This document shows, in pieces, positions 21,897 through 31,081 of a DNA stretch of 64,000 nt. Source of the stretch: Thermanaerothrix daxensis (GTDB lineage Bacteria > Chloroflexota > Anaerolineae > Anaerolineales > Anaerolineaceae); NCBI RefSeq assembly GCF_001306145.1, contig NZ_LGKO01000004.1:1-64000 (forward strand), written 5' to 3'. Below the pieces are notes generated by a model. That model searched no databases. It saw only the letters and a program-made list of their open reading frames with translations, and was not told the DNA's origin. The stretch's first letter is position 1, and every line of letters begins with the position of its first letter. A program made the translations under genes and the position numbers.

Positions 21897-23494
21897 ATCG
21901 GCGTATTATCCTCACCGGGTTCATGGGAACCGGTAAGACCACGACTGGGAAGATGGTCGCCGAACGACTTGGAATACCATTTGTGGATCTAGACGAAGAA
22001 ATTTCTCGTCGGGCGCAGCGCAGCATCGCTGAGATTTTTGCCCAGGAGGGAGAACCGGCTTTCCGCAGGCTCGAATCCCGACTATTACGCCAGATCCTCG
22101 AATTGAAAAACGAAAATGTCGTCCTGGCAACTGGCGGTGGTACCTTGTTGAGTCCGTCCAACCGCTTACTCTGCGAGCAGGCCGGTGTTGTCGTTTGCCT
22201 GACCTGCAGACCTGAGGTACTAAAAGAACGTCTCCGGGCTGGAGAGATTGCAGAACGTCCACTGCTTAACACCGAGCACCCTGAAGGAGCGCTGCAAACT
22301 TTGTGGGAAGAACGTCAAAAAACTTATGCAGAGATTTTCTGGCAGTTGGACACATCCCGAAAAACCCCTGACCAAGTTGCCGAAAGCATTATCCGGATAG
22401 CCGAGATTCTGACCATGGAAGTTGAGTATCCCGGTGGCCGTTATAAAATCCTGATCGGCGAAGCTCTTTCAGAGTTGATTGGGACGATCCTGCAATCCCA
22501 CCGGGTTTCACCCGGAACCCGGGTGGCTCTAATTTCAAACGAAACCATCGCTTCACTGCACGCACCTGCTCTTATGACCCACCTTCAGGCAGATGGGTAT
22601 CCCGCTACGCTCATTAGCATCCCTGATGGAGAAGCCTACAAGACCCTTGATACTGTGCTTACCCTATATAATCAGTTGTTGGAAGCCAGAGTGGATCGCG
22701 GCAACCTGATCATTGCCTTAGGAGGTGGAGTGATTGGAGATCTTGCCGGGTTCGTCGCTTCTACCTACATGCGAGGATTACCCATCATCCATATCCCGAC
22801 TTCGCTCCTCGCCATGGTGGATGCCAGCATTGGGGGAAAAACCGGTCTGGATCTGCCCCGTGGTAAAAACCTGATCGGAACGTTCAAGCAACCCCTGGCA
22901 ATCCTGGTGGATCCCACTTACTTATCCACGCTCCCTCCGGACGAGCTGCGGTCGGGGATAGCCGAGGTCATCAAACATGGGGTCATCGGAGATTCCTCCC
23001 TTTTTACGCTGCTTGAAGCAGGTCCTACCAATGTGGCGCTCAATAAAGAGGTGCTGGCCCAAGCAATTCTTGTCAAAGCCCGCGTCGTGCAGGCAGACCC
23101 CTATGAACAGGATCTGAGAGCGATTCTTAATCTGGGACACACCATTGGCCACGCTCTAGAGACACTAAGCAACTATACAATCCGCCATGGTGAAGCCGTC
23201 AGCATAGGAATGGCTGCTGAAGCCCTGCTAGCACAACAACTGGGAGTGACCTCACCTGAAGTTGTTAGTCGGATTCATAAAGTCCTAAGAAAGTGGTCTC
23301 TCCCACTTTATCACCCTCTCTTAGAAAATGAGACTTTGCTTGAGATGATCCAACATGACAAAAAGCATAAACGTGGTAAATTGCAATGGCCCCTTCCCAA
23401 CCAGATTGGTAAAGTGATCCTGGTATCAGATATTGACGCCCCCAGTATCATACGAGCCATTGAAACGCTCCGCGAGGTAGCCTATGAGTCGTGA
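21893..23494 (+). CDS. aroKB: Bifunctional shikimate kinase / 3-dehydroquinate synthase fusion
   Basis: Protein of 533 residues. Residues ~1-170 are shikimate kinase: ILTGFMGTGKTTTGKMVA (P-loop), FVDLDEEI, FRRLES, LATGGGTLL and ERPLL. A short linker near residue 175 leads into 3-dehydroquinate synthase: PDGEAYKTLDT, ALGGGVIGDLAGFVASTYMR, IPTSLLAMVDASIGGKTG, GKNLIGTFKQP, ELRSGIAEVIKHG and NLGHTIGHALE. Both active sites look complete. ATG 21893 is chosen over the longer upstream frame because it starts the kinase fold and overlaps aroC by 4 nt. The same fusion is known in Thermotoga (from memory). Confidence 0.95.
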   Translation: MNRRIILTGFMGTGKTTTGKMVAERLGIPFVDLDEEISRRAQRSIAEIFAQEGEPAFRRLESRLLRQILELKNENVVLATGGGTLLSPSNRLLCEQAGVVVCLTCRPEVLKERLRAGEIAERPLLNTEHPEGALQTLWEERQKTYAEIFWQLDTSRKTPDQVAESIIRIAEILTMEVEYPGGRYKILIGEALSELIGTILQSHRVSPGTRVALISNETIASLHAPALMTHLQADGYPATLISIPDGEAYKTLDTVLTLYNQLLEARVDRGNLIIALGGGVIGDLAGFVASTYMRGLPIIHIPTSLLAMVDASIGGKTGLDLPRGKNLIGTFKQPLAILVDPTYLSTLPPDELRSGIAEVIKHGVIGDSSLFTLLEAGPTNVALNKEVLAQAILVKARVVQADPYEQDLRAILNLGHTIGHALETLSNYTIRHGEAVSIGMAAEALLAQQLGVTSPEVVSRIHKVLRKWSLPLYHPLLENETLLEMIQHDKKHKRGKLQWPLPNQIGKVILVSDIDAPSIIRAIETLREVAYES

Positions 23495-23957
23495 ATCCCG
23501 GTTCCATATTTTAGTCATCCACGGTCCTAATCTTGGTCTGTTAGGACAACGTGAGCCTTCTGTGTATGGAAAAAAGTCTCTTGAACAAGTCAATGAAGCT
23601 CTTATTGCCTATGCGAATAATCATGGAGGGCTGCTACACATCTTTCAAAGCAACTCCGAGGGCGACATCATTGATCGGTTAATTGCTGAAATGGATTGGC
23701 TAGATGGGATCCTCATTAACGCAGGTGGTTACACCCATACCAGTGTTGCCATCCGCGATACCCTAGCAGCCATTGGGAAACCCGCCATTGAGGTCCACCT
23801 CTCGAATATATATGCGCGAGAACCCTTCCGACACTCCTCCCTGCTGGCTCCGGTATGTCTGGGGCAGATAAGCGGGCTGGGCTGGCGTTCGTATCTTTAC
23901 GGTCTCATGGCCCTGCTGGACATCCTATCTGAACGTGCAGATTTCACCTCATCCTGA
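23484..23957 (+). CDS. aroQ: Type II 3-dehydroquinate dehydratase
   Basis: Protein of 157 residues. ILVIHGPNLGLLGQREPSVYG holds the catalytic Tyr and Arg region; FQSNSEGDIIDRL, LINAGGYTHTSVAIRD (Asn/His site) and IEVHLSNIYAREPFRHSSLL (catalytic His) follow. It dehydrates 3-dehydroquinate to 3-dehydroshikimate. The start overlaps the end of aroKB by 11 nt. Confidence 0.95.
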   Translation: MSRESRFHILVIHGPNLGLLGQREPSVYGKKSLEQVNEALIAYANNHGGLLHIFQSNSEGDIIDRLIAEMDWLDGILINAGGYTHTSVAIRDTLAAIGKPAIEVHLSNIYAREPFRHSSLLAPVCLGQISGLGWRSYLYGLMALLDILSERADFTSS

Positions 23958-23979
23958 TTAGCTCAACGGAGGTAACCCA

Positions 23980-24279
23980 ATGAAACATTTTCTTGTAGAA
24001 ATCACTTACACTCGCCCATTTGAGGAAATCGCTCCCATTGTGCCGCAACATCGCGCCTTCTTGCAGGAAGGCTACGACCGAGGTTGGTTATTGATGTCGG
24101 GTCCCATGAACCCGCGCATTGGCGGGATTGTCATCGCCCGTGCCGAAAGAGAAGAGCTCCTGCGGAATTACTTCTCACGTGACCCTTACGCACTCCATCA
24201 CATGGCCAGTTATCGGTTCTTGGAGTTTGATCCGGTCAAGTACCAACCCTTCCTGGATGAGTGGATTACAAAGGAATAA
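23980..24279 (+). CDS. YciI-like small protein
   Basis: Protein of 99 residues with the YCII alpha/beta fold pattern: HFLVEITYTRPFEEI, HRAFLQEGYDRGWLLMSGP, and the segment FSRDPYALHHMASYRFLEFDP, resembling the DPF..A....Y.V..F motif. It lies between aroQ and pheA with close spacing and an AACGGAGGTAA ribosome site, so it is part of the aromatic operon. The biochemical role is not known. Confidence 0.8.
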   Translation: MKHFLVEITYTRPFEEIAPIVPQHRAFLQEGYDRGWLLMSGPMNPRIGGIVIARAEREELLRNYFSRDPYALHHMASYRFLEFDPVKYQPFLDEWITKE

Positions 24280-24302
24280 CTTTTTAGAGAGGACAACTTA
24301 AT

Positions 24303-25142
24303 ATGCCTGTAAAGACAATAGCCTTCCAGGGCGAGCATGGGGCTTTCTCAGAAAGCGCCGCTCTGGAGTACTTTGGATCTCACATTCAAACCCTACCCTG
24401 TGACACATTTGAGGCTGTTTTTGAGGCCGTCGAACAGGGCAAAGCAGAGTGGGGTATCATTCCAATTGAAAACTCACTTGCCGGAAGTGTACATCAGAAT
24501 TATGATTTGCTCCTTTCCCATGCCCTGCACATCGCTGGGGAATATTATCTCAGGATACGGCATTGCCTTATTGGTTGGCCAGGCGCAAAAATCGAGAATC
24601 TACAAAAAGTGATCAGCCATCCTCAGGCCTTGGCCCAATGTCGCGAAACCCTCCAACGTATGGGAATTTCACGCACAGAACCCGTATATGACACTGCGGG
24701 AGCAGTCCGCCTTTTACGGGAACACCCTGACCCCACAGTGGCCGCCATTGCTTCCCGGCGTGCCGCTGAGGTTTACCAAATGAGCATTTTGGCTGAAGGG
24801 ATCGAAGATCACGCGGCAAATTTCACACGCTTTTTAATATTGAGCCGCGAAGCAGTAGCCCCACCCCCCAGCCAATCCAAAACCTCGATTGTATTCACTT
24901 TGAACAACCGTCCAGGGGCTCTTTTTCGCGCTCTCAGCGTGTTCGCCTTGCGCGAAATTGATCTAGCAAAGATCGAATCTCGCCCTTTAGTGGGCAAGCC
25001 GGGAGAGTACCTTTTCTACGTGGATTTCTTCGGGTCACTGGCTGATCAAGTAGTACACCGCGCTCTAGAAAACCTAAAAGAGTTTGCACCGATGCTTCGC
25101 ATTCTGGGTTGCTATCCTTTTCACCCCCTGCCATCATCTTAG
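24303..25142 (+). CDS. pheA: Prephenate dehydratase with ACT domain
   Basis: Protein of 279 residues. The catalytic part shows IAFQGEHGAFSESAA, WGIIPIENSLAGSVHQNYDLL, VISHPQALAQCRETL, YDTAGAVRLL, AAIASRRAAEVY and HAANFTRFLIL (the TRF motif). The C-terminal ~85 residues form an ACT domain (TLNNRPGALFRAL, then KIESRPLVGKPGEYLFYVDF) that binds Phe for feedback inhibition. It makes phenylpyruvate and closes the operon; an aminotransferase would finish Phe and Tyr. Confidence 0.95.
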   Translation: MPVKTIAFQGEHGAFSESAALEYFGSHIQTLPCDTFEAVFEAVEQGKAEWGIIPIENSLAGSVHQNYDLLLSHALHIAGEYYLRIRHCLIGWPGAKIENLQKVISHPQALAQCRETLQRMGISRTEPVYDTAGAVRLLREHPDPTVAAIASRRAAEVYQMSILAEGIEDHAANFTRFLILSREAVAPPPSQSKTSIVFTLNNRPGALFRALSVFALREIDLAKIESRPLVGKPGEYLFYVDFFGSLADQVVHRALENLKEFAPMLRILGCYPFHPLPSS

Positions 25143-25274
25143 GGCTTTTGAATCTTATTCCTAATGCGCTCGGGTATTACAATTTAAGCAACCAATTAAG
25201 CAACAAATGACCAATGTATTTTCACTCTTACGCTAAAGATGATTACGTGCTTCTGATAACAGGGATTCCACGCC

Positions 25275-26525
25275 ATGCGTAATTTGGGTTTTGTTTCTAC
25301 TCGTTTTGCAGGCACAGATGGCGTCTCGCTGGAAAGCGAAAAGTGGGCCGTTGTACTTGAGCGATTAGGATATTCCTGTTTCTATTTTGCTGGTGAGTCC
25401 AACCGTCCACCCGAAGTGACCTACCTGATTCCGGAAGCCTCCTTTCATCATCCCGAGATTATTCAGATCAACAGAGTAGCCTTTGGGCAACGCATTCGGC
25501 CACCTTCACTTACAGAAGCAATTTTGCGTCTTAAGCAACATCTGAAGATTCACCTCCAGCGTTTTGTCTCGCAATTTGGGATCGAAGCCCTGGTGGTTGA
25601 AAACGCTCTTACCATACCCCTCAACCTCCCCCTGGGTTTAGCGCTGTGCGAGTTTATCGCCGAAACCGGCATTCCCACACTAGCCCATCACCATGATTTT
25701 TTCTGGGAGCGTACCCGATTCATGGTTAATTGCGTGTGGGATTACTTAAACCAGGCCTTCCCCCCCAATCTTCCCTTTATCCGCCACATTGTCATTAACT
25801 CATCTGCAGCCCACCAGTTGGCCCATCGTACGGGGATTGCTTCAGTGCTGATCCCTAACGTAATGGATTTCGAAAACCCCCTTCCTAGAGCGGATAATGG
25901 CTATGCGAAGTCCCTTAAAGGAGACCTGGGCATCGCAGAAGACGAATATTTCATTCTCCAACCCACTCGCGTTGTACAGCGCAAGGGTATTGAACATGCT
26001 GTTGAGTTAATCCATCGGTTGGGCTTAAAAGCGCGCCTGATCATTTCACATGCAAGCGGTGATGAAGGCCACGAATACGAACAACACATCCGATGGTTAG
26101 CCGACACACTAAGGGTGCCAGTCAATTTTGTGTCGGACATCATCCGAGAACAGCGCGGACAAACTCCCGACGGACACAAGATCTATGCCCTTTGGGATGT
26201 CTATCCACAAGCCGATTTGGTAACCTATCCTTCTACCTTTGAGGGGTTCGGGAACGCCTTTTTGGAAGCCGTTTATTTTCGCCGCCCTATTGTGGTCAAC
26301 AATTACTCCATTTATGCCTTCGATATTAAGCCCAAGGGGTTCCGCACGATTGAGTTCGATGGATTTATCACCGGTGATACCGTTAAAAAGACACAGGAAG
26401 TGCTCACCCAACCCGGTCTGGCAGAGGAAATGGCCGAGCATAATTACCGACTAGGTCTCAAATACTATTCCTTCAGCGTCTTGGAACACCGCTTACGCGA
26501 TATTTTGCTTTCCTGGTCCACCTAA
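25275..26525 (+). CDS. GT4-like glycosyltransferase
   Basis: Protein of 416 residues with a GT-B layout. The N-terminal half includes FAGTDGVSLESEKWAVVLERLG, and the C-terminal half holds FILQPTRVVQRKGIEHAVELI, ADLVTYPSTFEGFGNAFLEA (the usual E-x7-E donor-sugar motif) and RRPIVVNNY. It would transfer a sugar from a nucleotide donor at the cytoplasmic membrane face; the substrate is unknown. It is convergent with the radical SAM gene. Confidence 0.85.
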   Translation: MRNLGFVSTRFAGTDGVSLESEKWAVVLERLGYSCFYFAGESNRPPEVTYLIPEASFHHPEIIQINRVAFGQRIRPPSLTEAILRLKQHLKIHLQRFVSQFGIEALVVENALTIPLNLPLGLALCEFIAETGIPTLAHHHDFFWERTRFMVNCVWDYLNQAFPPNLPFIRHIVINSSAAHQLAHRTGIASVLIPNVMDFENPLPRADNGYAKSLKGDLGIAEDEYFILQPTRVVQRKGIEHAVELIHRLGLKARLIISHASGDEGHEYEQHIRWLADTLRVPVNFVSDIIREQRGQTPDGHKIYALWDVYPQADLVTYPSTFEGFGNAFLEAVYFRRPIVVNNYSIYAFDIKPKGFRTIEFDGFITGDTVKKTQEVLTQPGLAEEMAEHNYRLGLKYYSFSVLEHRLRDILLSWST

Positions 26526-26530
26526 GAAGT

Positions 26531-28021
26531 TCATCCCATACCTTGCTCACTCGCTCGAGCCACCTGACGAAAGTGAAAACCATACACCGCCAGGGTCACC
26601 GCATGCACAAACTTCTTGGGATATTTAAGAAGTGTCCGGATTAACAACGCCCAAAATTCCCGCCGTTCTTCTCCTAAGATTCCTAGTTCCCACACCGCTT
26701 TGAAAAAGGCCGCCAACTCATCTTTCTGAATGGGCACACGGATTCGTGGCGGTTCGTAATGATCTAAAAAGTTCTTTACGCGTTCGTAAAAACCCTGTGG
26801 ACTGTAAATTTCGCGCAGGATGCGTTGATAACCCTCACGTAGTGCTTGCAACCCCATTTTGGGGATAATGTTCGTATTTCCATCGGTATTATCACCGCTC
26901 ATCTCATCCAATAGCCGCCCCTCTGCTGCTAAACGTTCGTACAAAGGAGTACCATATGGGGCTTGCAATAAACCCACCATCGCCGTGACAATTCCACTGC
27001 GTTGAATGAATTCGATTTGGCGCTGAAATATGGTGGGAGGGTCATTGTCAAAGCCAACAATAAATCCCCCCATCACCTGCAAACCGAACCGTTGCAAACG
27101 GCGCACACTCTCCAGCAAATCACGACGCACATTTTGGGTTTTATGAGATTCCAAAAGGCTCTCTTCTTCCGGAGTTTCTATCCCAACAAAGACTGAAACA
27201 AAACCTGCTTCACGCATCATGCTCATGAGCTCTGGATCGTCAGCCAGGTTAATCGAGGCCTCGGTGATGAAAGAACAACCTCTTTTTCCTCGGCGCCAGT
27301 CAATCAAAGCCGGTAAAATCTCGTCTTTGATTTGACGCCGGTTACCGATGAAATTATCATCCACAAAAAAGATATTACGTCGCCAGCCCACCCCATAGTA
27401 CATGGCATCCAATTCTGCAATAATCTGGTCAGCGCTTTTAGTGCGTGGCCGATGACCAAAAAGCGCCGTCACATTACAAAATTCACAATGGTATGGGCAA
27501 CCACGTGAGTATTGGATGCTCAGCGAGTCATAAGCACTCACCTTAGCCAACCCCCAGAGAGGCACGGGGGTGGTTTTCAGATCCGCATATTCTTGGGCCG
27601 GATAAATAGATTGAGGTTGCCCTCGTCCCAGATCATCCAGGAAGCGGGGTAAGGTAACCTCTCCCTCCCCCAGAACCAAGTGATCCACCTCAGGGAATTT
27701 AGCCCACTCAGCCGAGAACAATGGGCCGCCAGCCACCACTCGTTTTCCCGCCGTTTTGCAGCGTTGTATCACTTCACGCGCTGAGGAACGCTGTACCACC
27801 ATGGCCGAAATCATGACCAGGTCTGCCCAGTTGATATCTTCATCGCGAAGCGATTCAACATTCATATCTACCAGACGCTTTGGCCACTCCGGGGGTAACA
27901 TAGCGGCTATGGTCAGCAGACCCAGTGGCGGCGACGAGGCTTTTTTCCCAATAAAGCGCAAAGCGTGCTTAAAACTCCAAAACGTATCCGGAAATTCCGG
28001 ATAAACTAGAAGGGTTCTCAT
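26531..28021 (-). CDS. B12-binding-domain radical SAM protein (DUF4070 type)
   Basis: Protein of 496 residues. The N-terminal ~140 residues resemble a cobalamin-binding domain (LLVYPEFPDTFWSFKHAL, SPPLGLLTIAAMLP, VVAGGPLFS). The radical SAM cluster motif CPYHCEFCNV lies near residue 193, followed by FVDDNFIGNRRQIK, TEASINLADD and VFVGIETPEEESL. The C-terminal part is like DUF4070. ATG 28021 is preferred because AGGGAGAG precedes it. Relatives include hopanoid and other lipid methylases; the substrate here is undetermined. Confidence 0.85.
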   Translation of the reverse strand: MRTLLVYPEFPDTFWSFKHALRFIGKKASSPPLGLLTIAAMLPPEWPKRLVDMNVESLRDEDINWADLVMISAMVVQRSSAREVIQRCKTAGKRVVAGGPLFSAEWAKFPEVDHLVLGEGEVTLPRFLDDLGRGQPQSIYPAQEYADLKTTPVPLWGLAKVSAYDSLSIQYSRGCPYHCEFCNVTALFGHRPRTKSADQIIAELDAMYYGVGWRRNIFFVDDNFIGNRRQIKDEILPALIDWRRGKRGCSFITEASINLADDPELMSMMREAGFVSVFVGIETPEEESLLESHKTQNVRRDLLESVRRLQRFGLQVMGGFIVGFDNDPPTIFQRQIEFIQRSGIVTAMVGLLQAPYGTPLYERLAAEGRLLDEMSGDNTDGNTNIIPKMGLQALREGYQRILREIYSPQGFYERVKNFLDHYEPPRIRVPIQKDELAAFFKAVWELGILGEERREFWALLIRTLLKYPKKFVHAVTLAVYGFHFRQVARASEQGMG

Positions 28022-28173
28022 TAAGCGTTCTCTCCCTGGAAATTGATAGGATTTCTTGTTCTGAAGTGTAAACATTACTTCTTATCATGGGATGTGGCTA
28101 TGGTCATACCCACATACTCAATTCATGCATATGTAGGGACCTAAGGAGCATACGTTTTATAATAAAGGTCACA

Positions 28174-29394
28174 ATGAGTGAATCCCAACGTTCCATTTTT
28201 ACTGCCAGCGGTGTTCATCTGGCCTTCTCGGTGATGGTGCTGGCGGCCTTCTTCACCACCTTAAGCACCATTCAGGACATATCCATTCCCCTCCTGGCCG
28301 CCACTCTGTTCATTGGCGTAATTTATCTGACCATCGGAATTTATGGTTACCAGGCCGTACTGACCCGTTCAGCCCCTCTCTATCGAATCCTGTATTTTCT
28401 GATCCAGATTCCACTAGGTATGAGCCTGGTTTTCCTGGATGGTCAGAGTGGTTTCGATTTTCTCGCTCTTCTTCCCCTGGTGGGACACAGTGTCATCCTG
28501 TTACAAGGTATGGAACGCCAAATTGTCAATGGCCTTCTTCTGGCAGGTTATGCGCTACTCACCATCATAGTAGGTGGTGGCTGGCAGACTGCATGGGCCA
28601 ATACCCCGGTCTTCCTGGCTGGCCAGATTTTCATCCTGGTCTTCACTCAAATGGCGCTGAACGAAGAAAATGCGCGTCGAGAAGTGCAACAACTGCTCAA
28701 AAATCTCGAAGCCGCAAACCAGAAACTACGGGAGCACGCTGTTCAAGCAGAAGAATTGGCCATCACCCGCGAGCGTAATCGTTTAGCCCGAGAGATACAT
28801 GATGGTCTTGGGCATCATCTCACCGCGATTAATATTCAGATTCGCGCTGCTCGCGCAATACTGGATCAAGATCCTCAACAGGCGGTTACTTTGTTGGGAA
28901 AAGCTGAAACGCTTACTCAGCAGGCTTTGCATGACGTTCGCCAATCCGTAGCAGCGCTGCGTGCACCGCTCGCCGAAGGTCCTCTGATTTCACAACTTCA
29001 GCAAATTTTGGAAGCCGGTTCAGCAGCAGGGATTAAAGCCTCATTGAAGGTCCAAGGCAACCCGCAGCCACTTCCTCCTCAGGTGGCCTTGACACTACTT
29101 CGAGCAGTCCAAGAGGGCTTAAATAACACGCTCAAACATGCCCACGCTTCAGAGATCCGTGTGAGCCTGGACTTTGAAGCCCCCTCTGAGGTTGTACTGA
29201 CCATTCAGGACAATGGCATAGGCGGAATGGGATCAACACAGGATGGGTTTGGGCTGCTTGGGATGCGCGAGCGCGTCTCCCAACTCAAGGGTCATCTGGA
29301 AATTCACTCCAGCCCTGGTCAGGGTTTTCAAATACGAATGATCCTACCTAAACAGGTGGAATATGAGCAAAATAAAGATACTGCTGGTGGATGA
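28174..29394 (+). CDS. Membrane sensor histidine kinase (HisKA_3 type)
   Basis: Protein of 406 residues. About six hydrophobic helices cover the first ~180 residues, a coiled-coil stretch (REVQQLLKNLEAANQKL) follows, then the H-box RLAREIHDGLGHHLTAINIQ. The HATPase domain shows a VQEGLNNTLKHAHAS N-box, TIQDNGIGG and GFGLLGMRERV. ATG 28174 starts the membrane part. A TATAAT at 28158-28163 lies only about 10 nt upstream, so the transcript may be almost leaderless. It overlaps the response regulator gene. Confidence 0.9.
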   Translation: MSESQRSIFTASGVHLAFSVMVLAAFFTTLSTIQDISIPLLAATLFIGVIYLTIGIYGYQAVLTRSAPLYRILYFLIQIPLGMSLVFLDGQSGFDFLALLPLVGHSVILLQGMERQIVNGLLLAGYALLTIIVGGGWQTAWANTPVFLAGQIFILVFTQMALNEENARREVQQLLKNLEAANQKLREHAVQAEELAITRERNRLAREIHDGLGHHLTAINIQIRAARAILDQDPQQAVTLLGKAETLTQQALHDVRQSVAALRAPLAEGPLISQLQQILEAGSAAGIKASLKVQGNPQPLPPQVALTLLRAVQEGLNNTLKHAHASEIRVSLDFEAPSEVVLTIQDNGIGGMGSTQDGFGLLGMRERVSQLKGHLEIHSSPGQGFQIRMILPKQVEYEQNKDTAGG

Positions 29395-30016
29395 TCAGGC
29401 CCTTTTCCGTGAGGGCTTGAAAACGCTGTTAAACTCCCGGCCAGAATTTGAGGTAATTGGGGAAGCCAGCAATGGTGAAGAAGCCATACGACTGGCCCAT
29501 CAACTACACCCTCAGGTGATCTTAATGGACTTGCGCATGCCGATTCTTGATGGAGTCCAGGCCACTCAACGCATCCACAACCTGCTACCCGAATGCCACA
29601 TTCTGGTCCTTACAACATTCGATGACGACGAGGATGTCTTCGAGGGATTGCGGGCCGGGGCAATTGGTTACCTTCTCAAGGATGTCTCTTCGGAAAAACT
29701 TTTTGAAGCCATTCGTGCTGCTGCACGTGGGGAGTATTTTCTTCAACCTTCAATAACCGCCAAGGTCGTGGCGGAATTCTCGCGCCTACCCCGCGCCGTT
29801 CCCCGTTCCCCCGAGGCGGAAAAGATTCTCTCGCCACGCGAAATCGAAGTGCTCCGTCTAGTAGCCACTGGTATCTCCAACAAAGAGATCGCAGAACGCC
29901 TGTTCATTTCTGAAGGAACGGTCAAGAACCACCTTTCTAACATCCTCTCTAAATTGAACGTTAAAGATCGCCTTCAAGCCGTTATTCGAGGACGTGAACT
30001 GGGCTTATTACCCTAG
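29363..30016 (+). CDS. NarL/FixJ-family response regulator
   Basis: Protein of 217 residues. The receiver domain shows [14 protein letters not shown], the phosphoacceptor in VILMDLRMP (Asp near 55), LTTFDDD and GYLLKD. The C-terminal LuxR-type helix-turn-helix shows [20 protein letters not shown] and [18 protein letters not shown]. The gene overlaps the kinase by 32 nt, so the two form a cognate pair. Targets cannot be told; the next gene is a membrane protein. Confidence 0.93.
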   Translation: MSKIKILLVDDQALFREGLKTLLNSRPEFEVIGEASNGEEAIRLAHQLHPQVILMDLRMPILDGVQATQRIHNLLPECHILVLTTFDDDEDVFEGLRAGAIGYLLKDVSSEKLFEAIRAAARGEYFLQPSITAKVVAEFSRLPRAVPRSPEAEKILSPREIEVLRLVATGISNKEIAERLFISEGTVKNHLSNILSKLNVKDRLQAVIRGRELGLLP

Positions 30017-30079
30017 AATGTGCCCACAGGAATATCTTTGTTGAGTTTGCCCTTTGTATACTACTAATCAGTAATAATC

Positions 30080-30937
30080 ATGAGCGAGACCAAGTCCTCT
30101 ATAACTAAGCGCATTCACCCTCCGCCTCCCTGGCATACAGCGATCGGAGCAACGCTCATCATTGCCGGTTTTTTGGTTCTTGCCGATCCCTTTCTCTGGC
30201 CAGGGCATCTCCGCGTGTTTTCATTCCTAGTCGCCGGGTTTCTGATCAGCGGTTGGGGACTGTGGGCACGGCGGTTATCCTTCTGGATCACCGGAGTCCT
30301 TTTGGCAGGCTTTGGAAGCGCCTGTCTGGCTTTGTTTCTGCCTTCCTTTGCTCCTACGTTTGCCCAAAAAATCGGCATCCTTATCACCGGAATGGGTGCC
30401 AGTTGTCTGATTATTGCCATCCTTACGCCGTGGTTTTTCTCACATCCCGCAGAATGGGCACTCATCCCCGCTGTCTTGGGGGCAGCGGGCTCATACGTTC
30501 TCCTCTACACCCCTGCTAGGTTAAAGGATTTTGCATTCCTGATTTTCCTTGCCGCTGGAACAATTTTCACCGTCATTGGTGTTCGAAAGCGTCTCATTGG
30601 GTGGCTGATCCCAGGTGGGCTTCTACTGGGACTTGGCCCGGGTTTCTCTGCACTCCTCGGCCATCTTTCCACCGCCCAGCCCCTTACTGCTATCGGGCTG
30701 TTCCTCCTATGGTTTGCTCTCGGATGGATGTTGATTACCCTGACCGCCCGAATGATCATGCATCGGGTTGTCTGGTGGCCATTGATCCCCGCTGGAGTAA
30801 TCGGGGTTGCCGGCTTAGCCCTTTATATTGCCGGTAACCCGGCCGCTGCCCCCACCGTTCTCAGCAACATGGGCTCCATTGTGATAATCGTTTTTGGGCT
30901 CTATCTCCTGCTAATGCGCTACGGCGTCCGGCGTTAA
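30080..30937 (+). CDS. Polytopic membrane protein of unknown function
   Basis: Protein of 285 residues made almost entirely of hydrophobic helices (about nine) with short loops and a cytoplasmic-looking N-terminus KSSITKRIHPPPPW. No enzymatic motif is recognised. It follows the two-component pair in the same direction after 63 nt and could be its target or accessory protein; that is only inferred from position. Confidence 0.7.
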   Translation: MSETKSSITKRIHPPPPWHTAIGATLIIAGFLVLADPFLWPGHLRVFSFLVAGFLISGWGLWARRLSFWITGVLLAGFGSACLALFLPSFAPTFAQKIGILITGMGASCLIIAILTPWFFSHPAEWALIPAVLGAAGSYVLLYTPARLKDFAFLIFLAAGTIFTVIGVRKRLIGWLIPGGLLLGLGPGFSALLGHLSTAQPLTAIGLFLLWFALGWMLITLTARMIMHRVVWWPLIPAGVIGVAGLALYIAGNPAAAPTVLSNMGSIVIIVFGLYLLLMRYGVRR

Positions 30938-30996
30938 TCTCCTGTCAGTTAAGACAATCTTCCTCCACAACAGTGACATTCGACCCCAAAACAACA

Positions 30997-31025
30997 TTGT
31001 GAAATTTTGAACAATATGCTACAAT
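30997..31025 (+). promoter_or_regulatory. Promoter of the glycerol dehydrogenase-like gene
   Basis: TTGTGA (30997-31002), a 17-bp spacer and TACAAT (31020-31025) give a plausible sigma-70 promoter with a start near 31032, about 50 nt before the ATG. Confidence 0.5.
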
Positions 31026-31030
31026 AGGTT

Positions 31031-31046
31031 TGTGAAAATTATCACT
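31031..31046 (+). promoter_or_regulatory. CRP/FNR-like inverted repeat at the transcription start
   Basis: TGTGA, six bases, then TCACT closely follows the CRP-family pattern TGTGA-N6-TCACA. It sits at the predicted +1, where a bound protein would most simply repress. No regulator gene of that family is in the window. Confidence 0.4.
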
Positions 31047-31081
31047 ATTAAATACTGTAAGTTGAATTGGAGGTATACACT

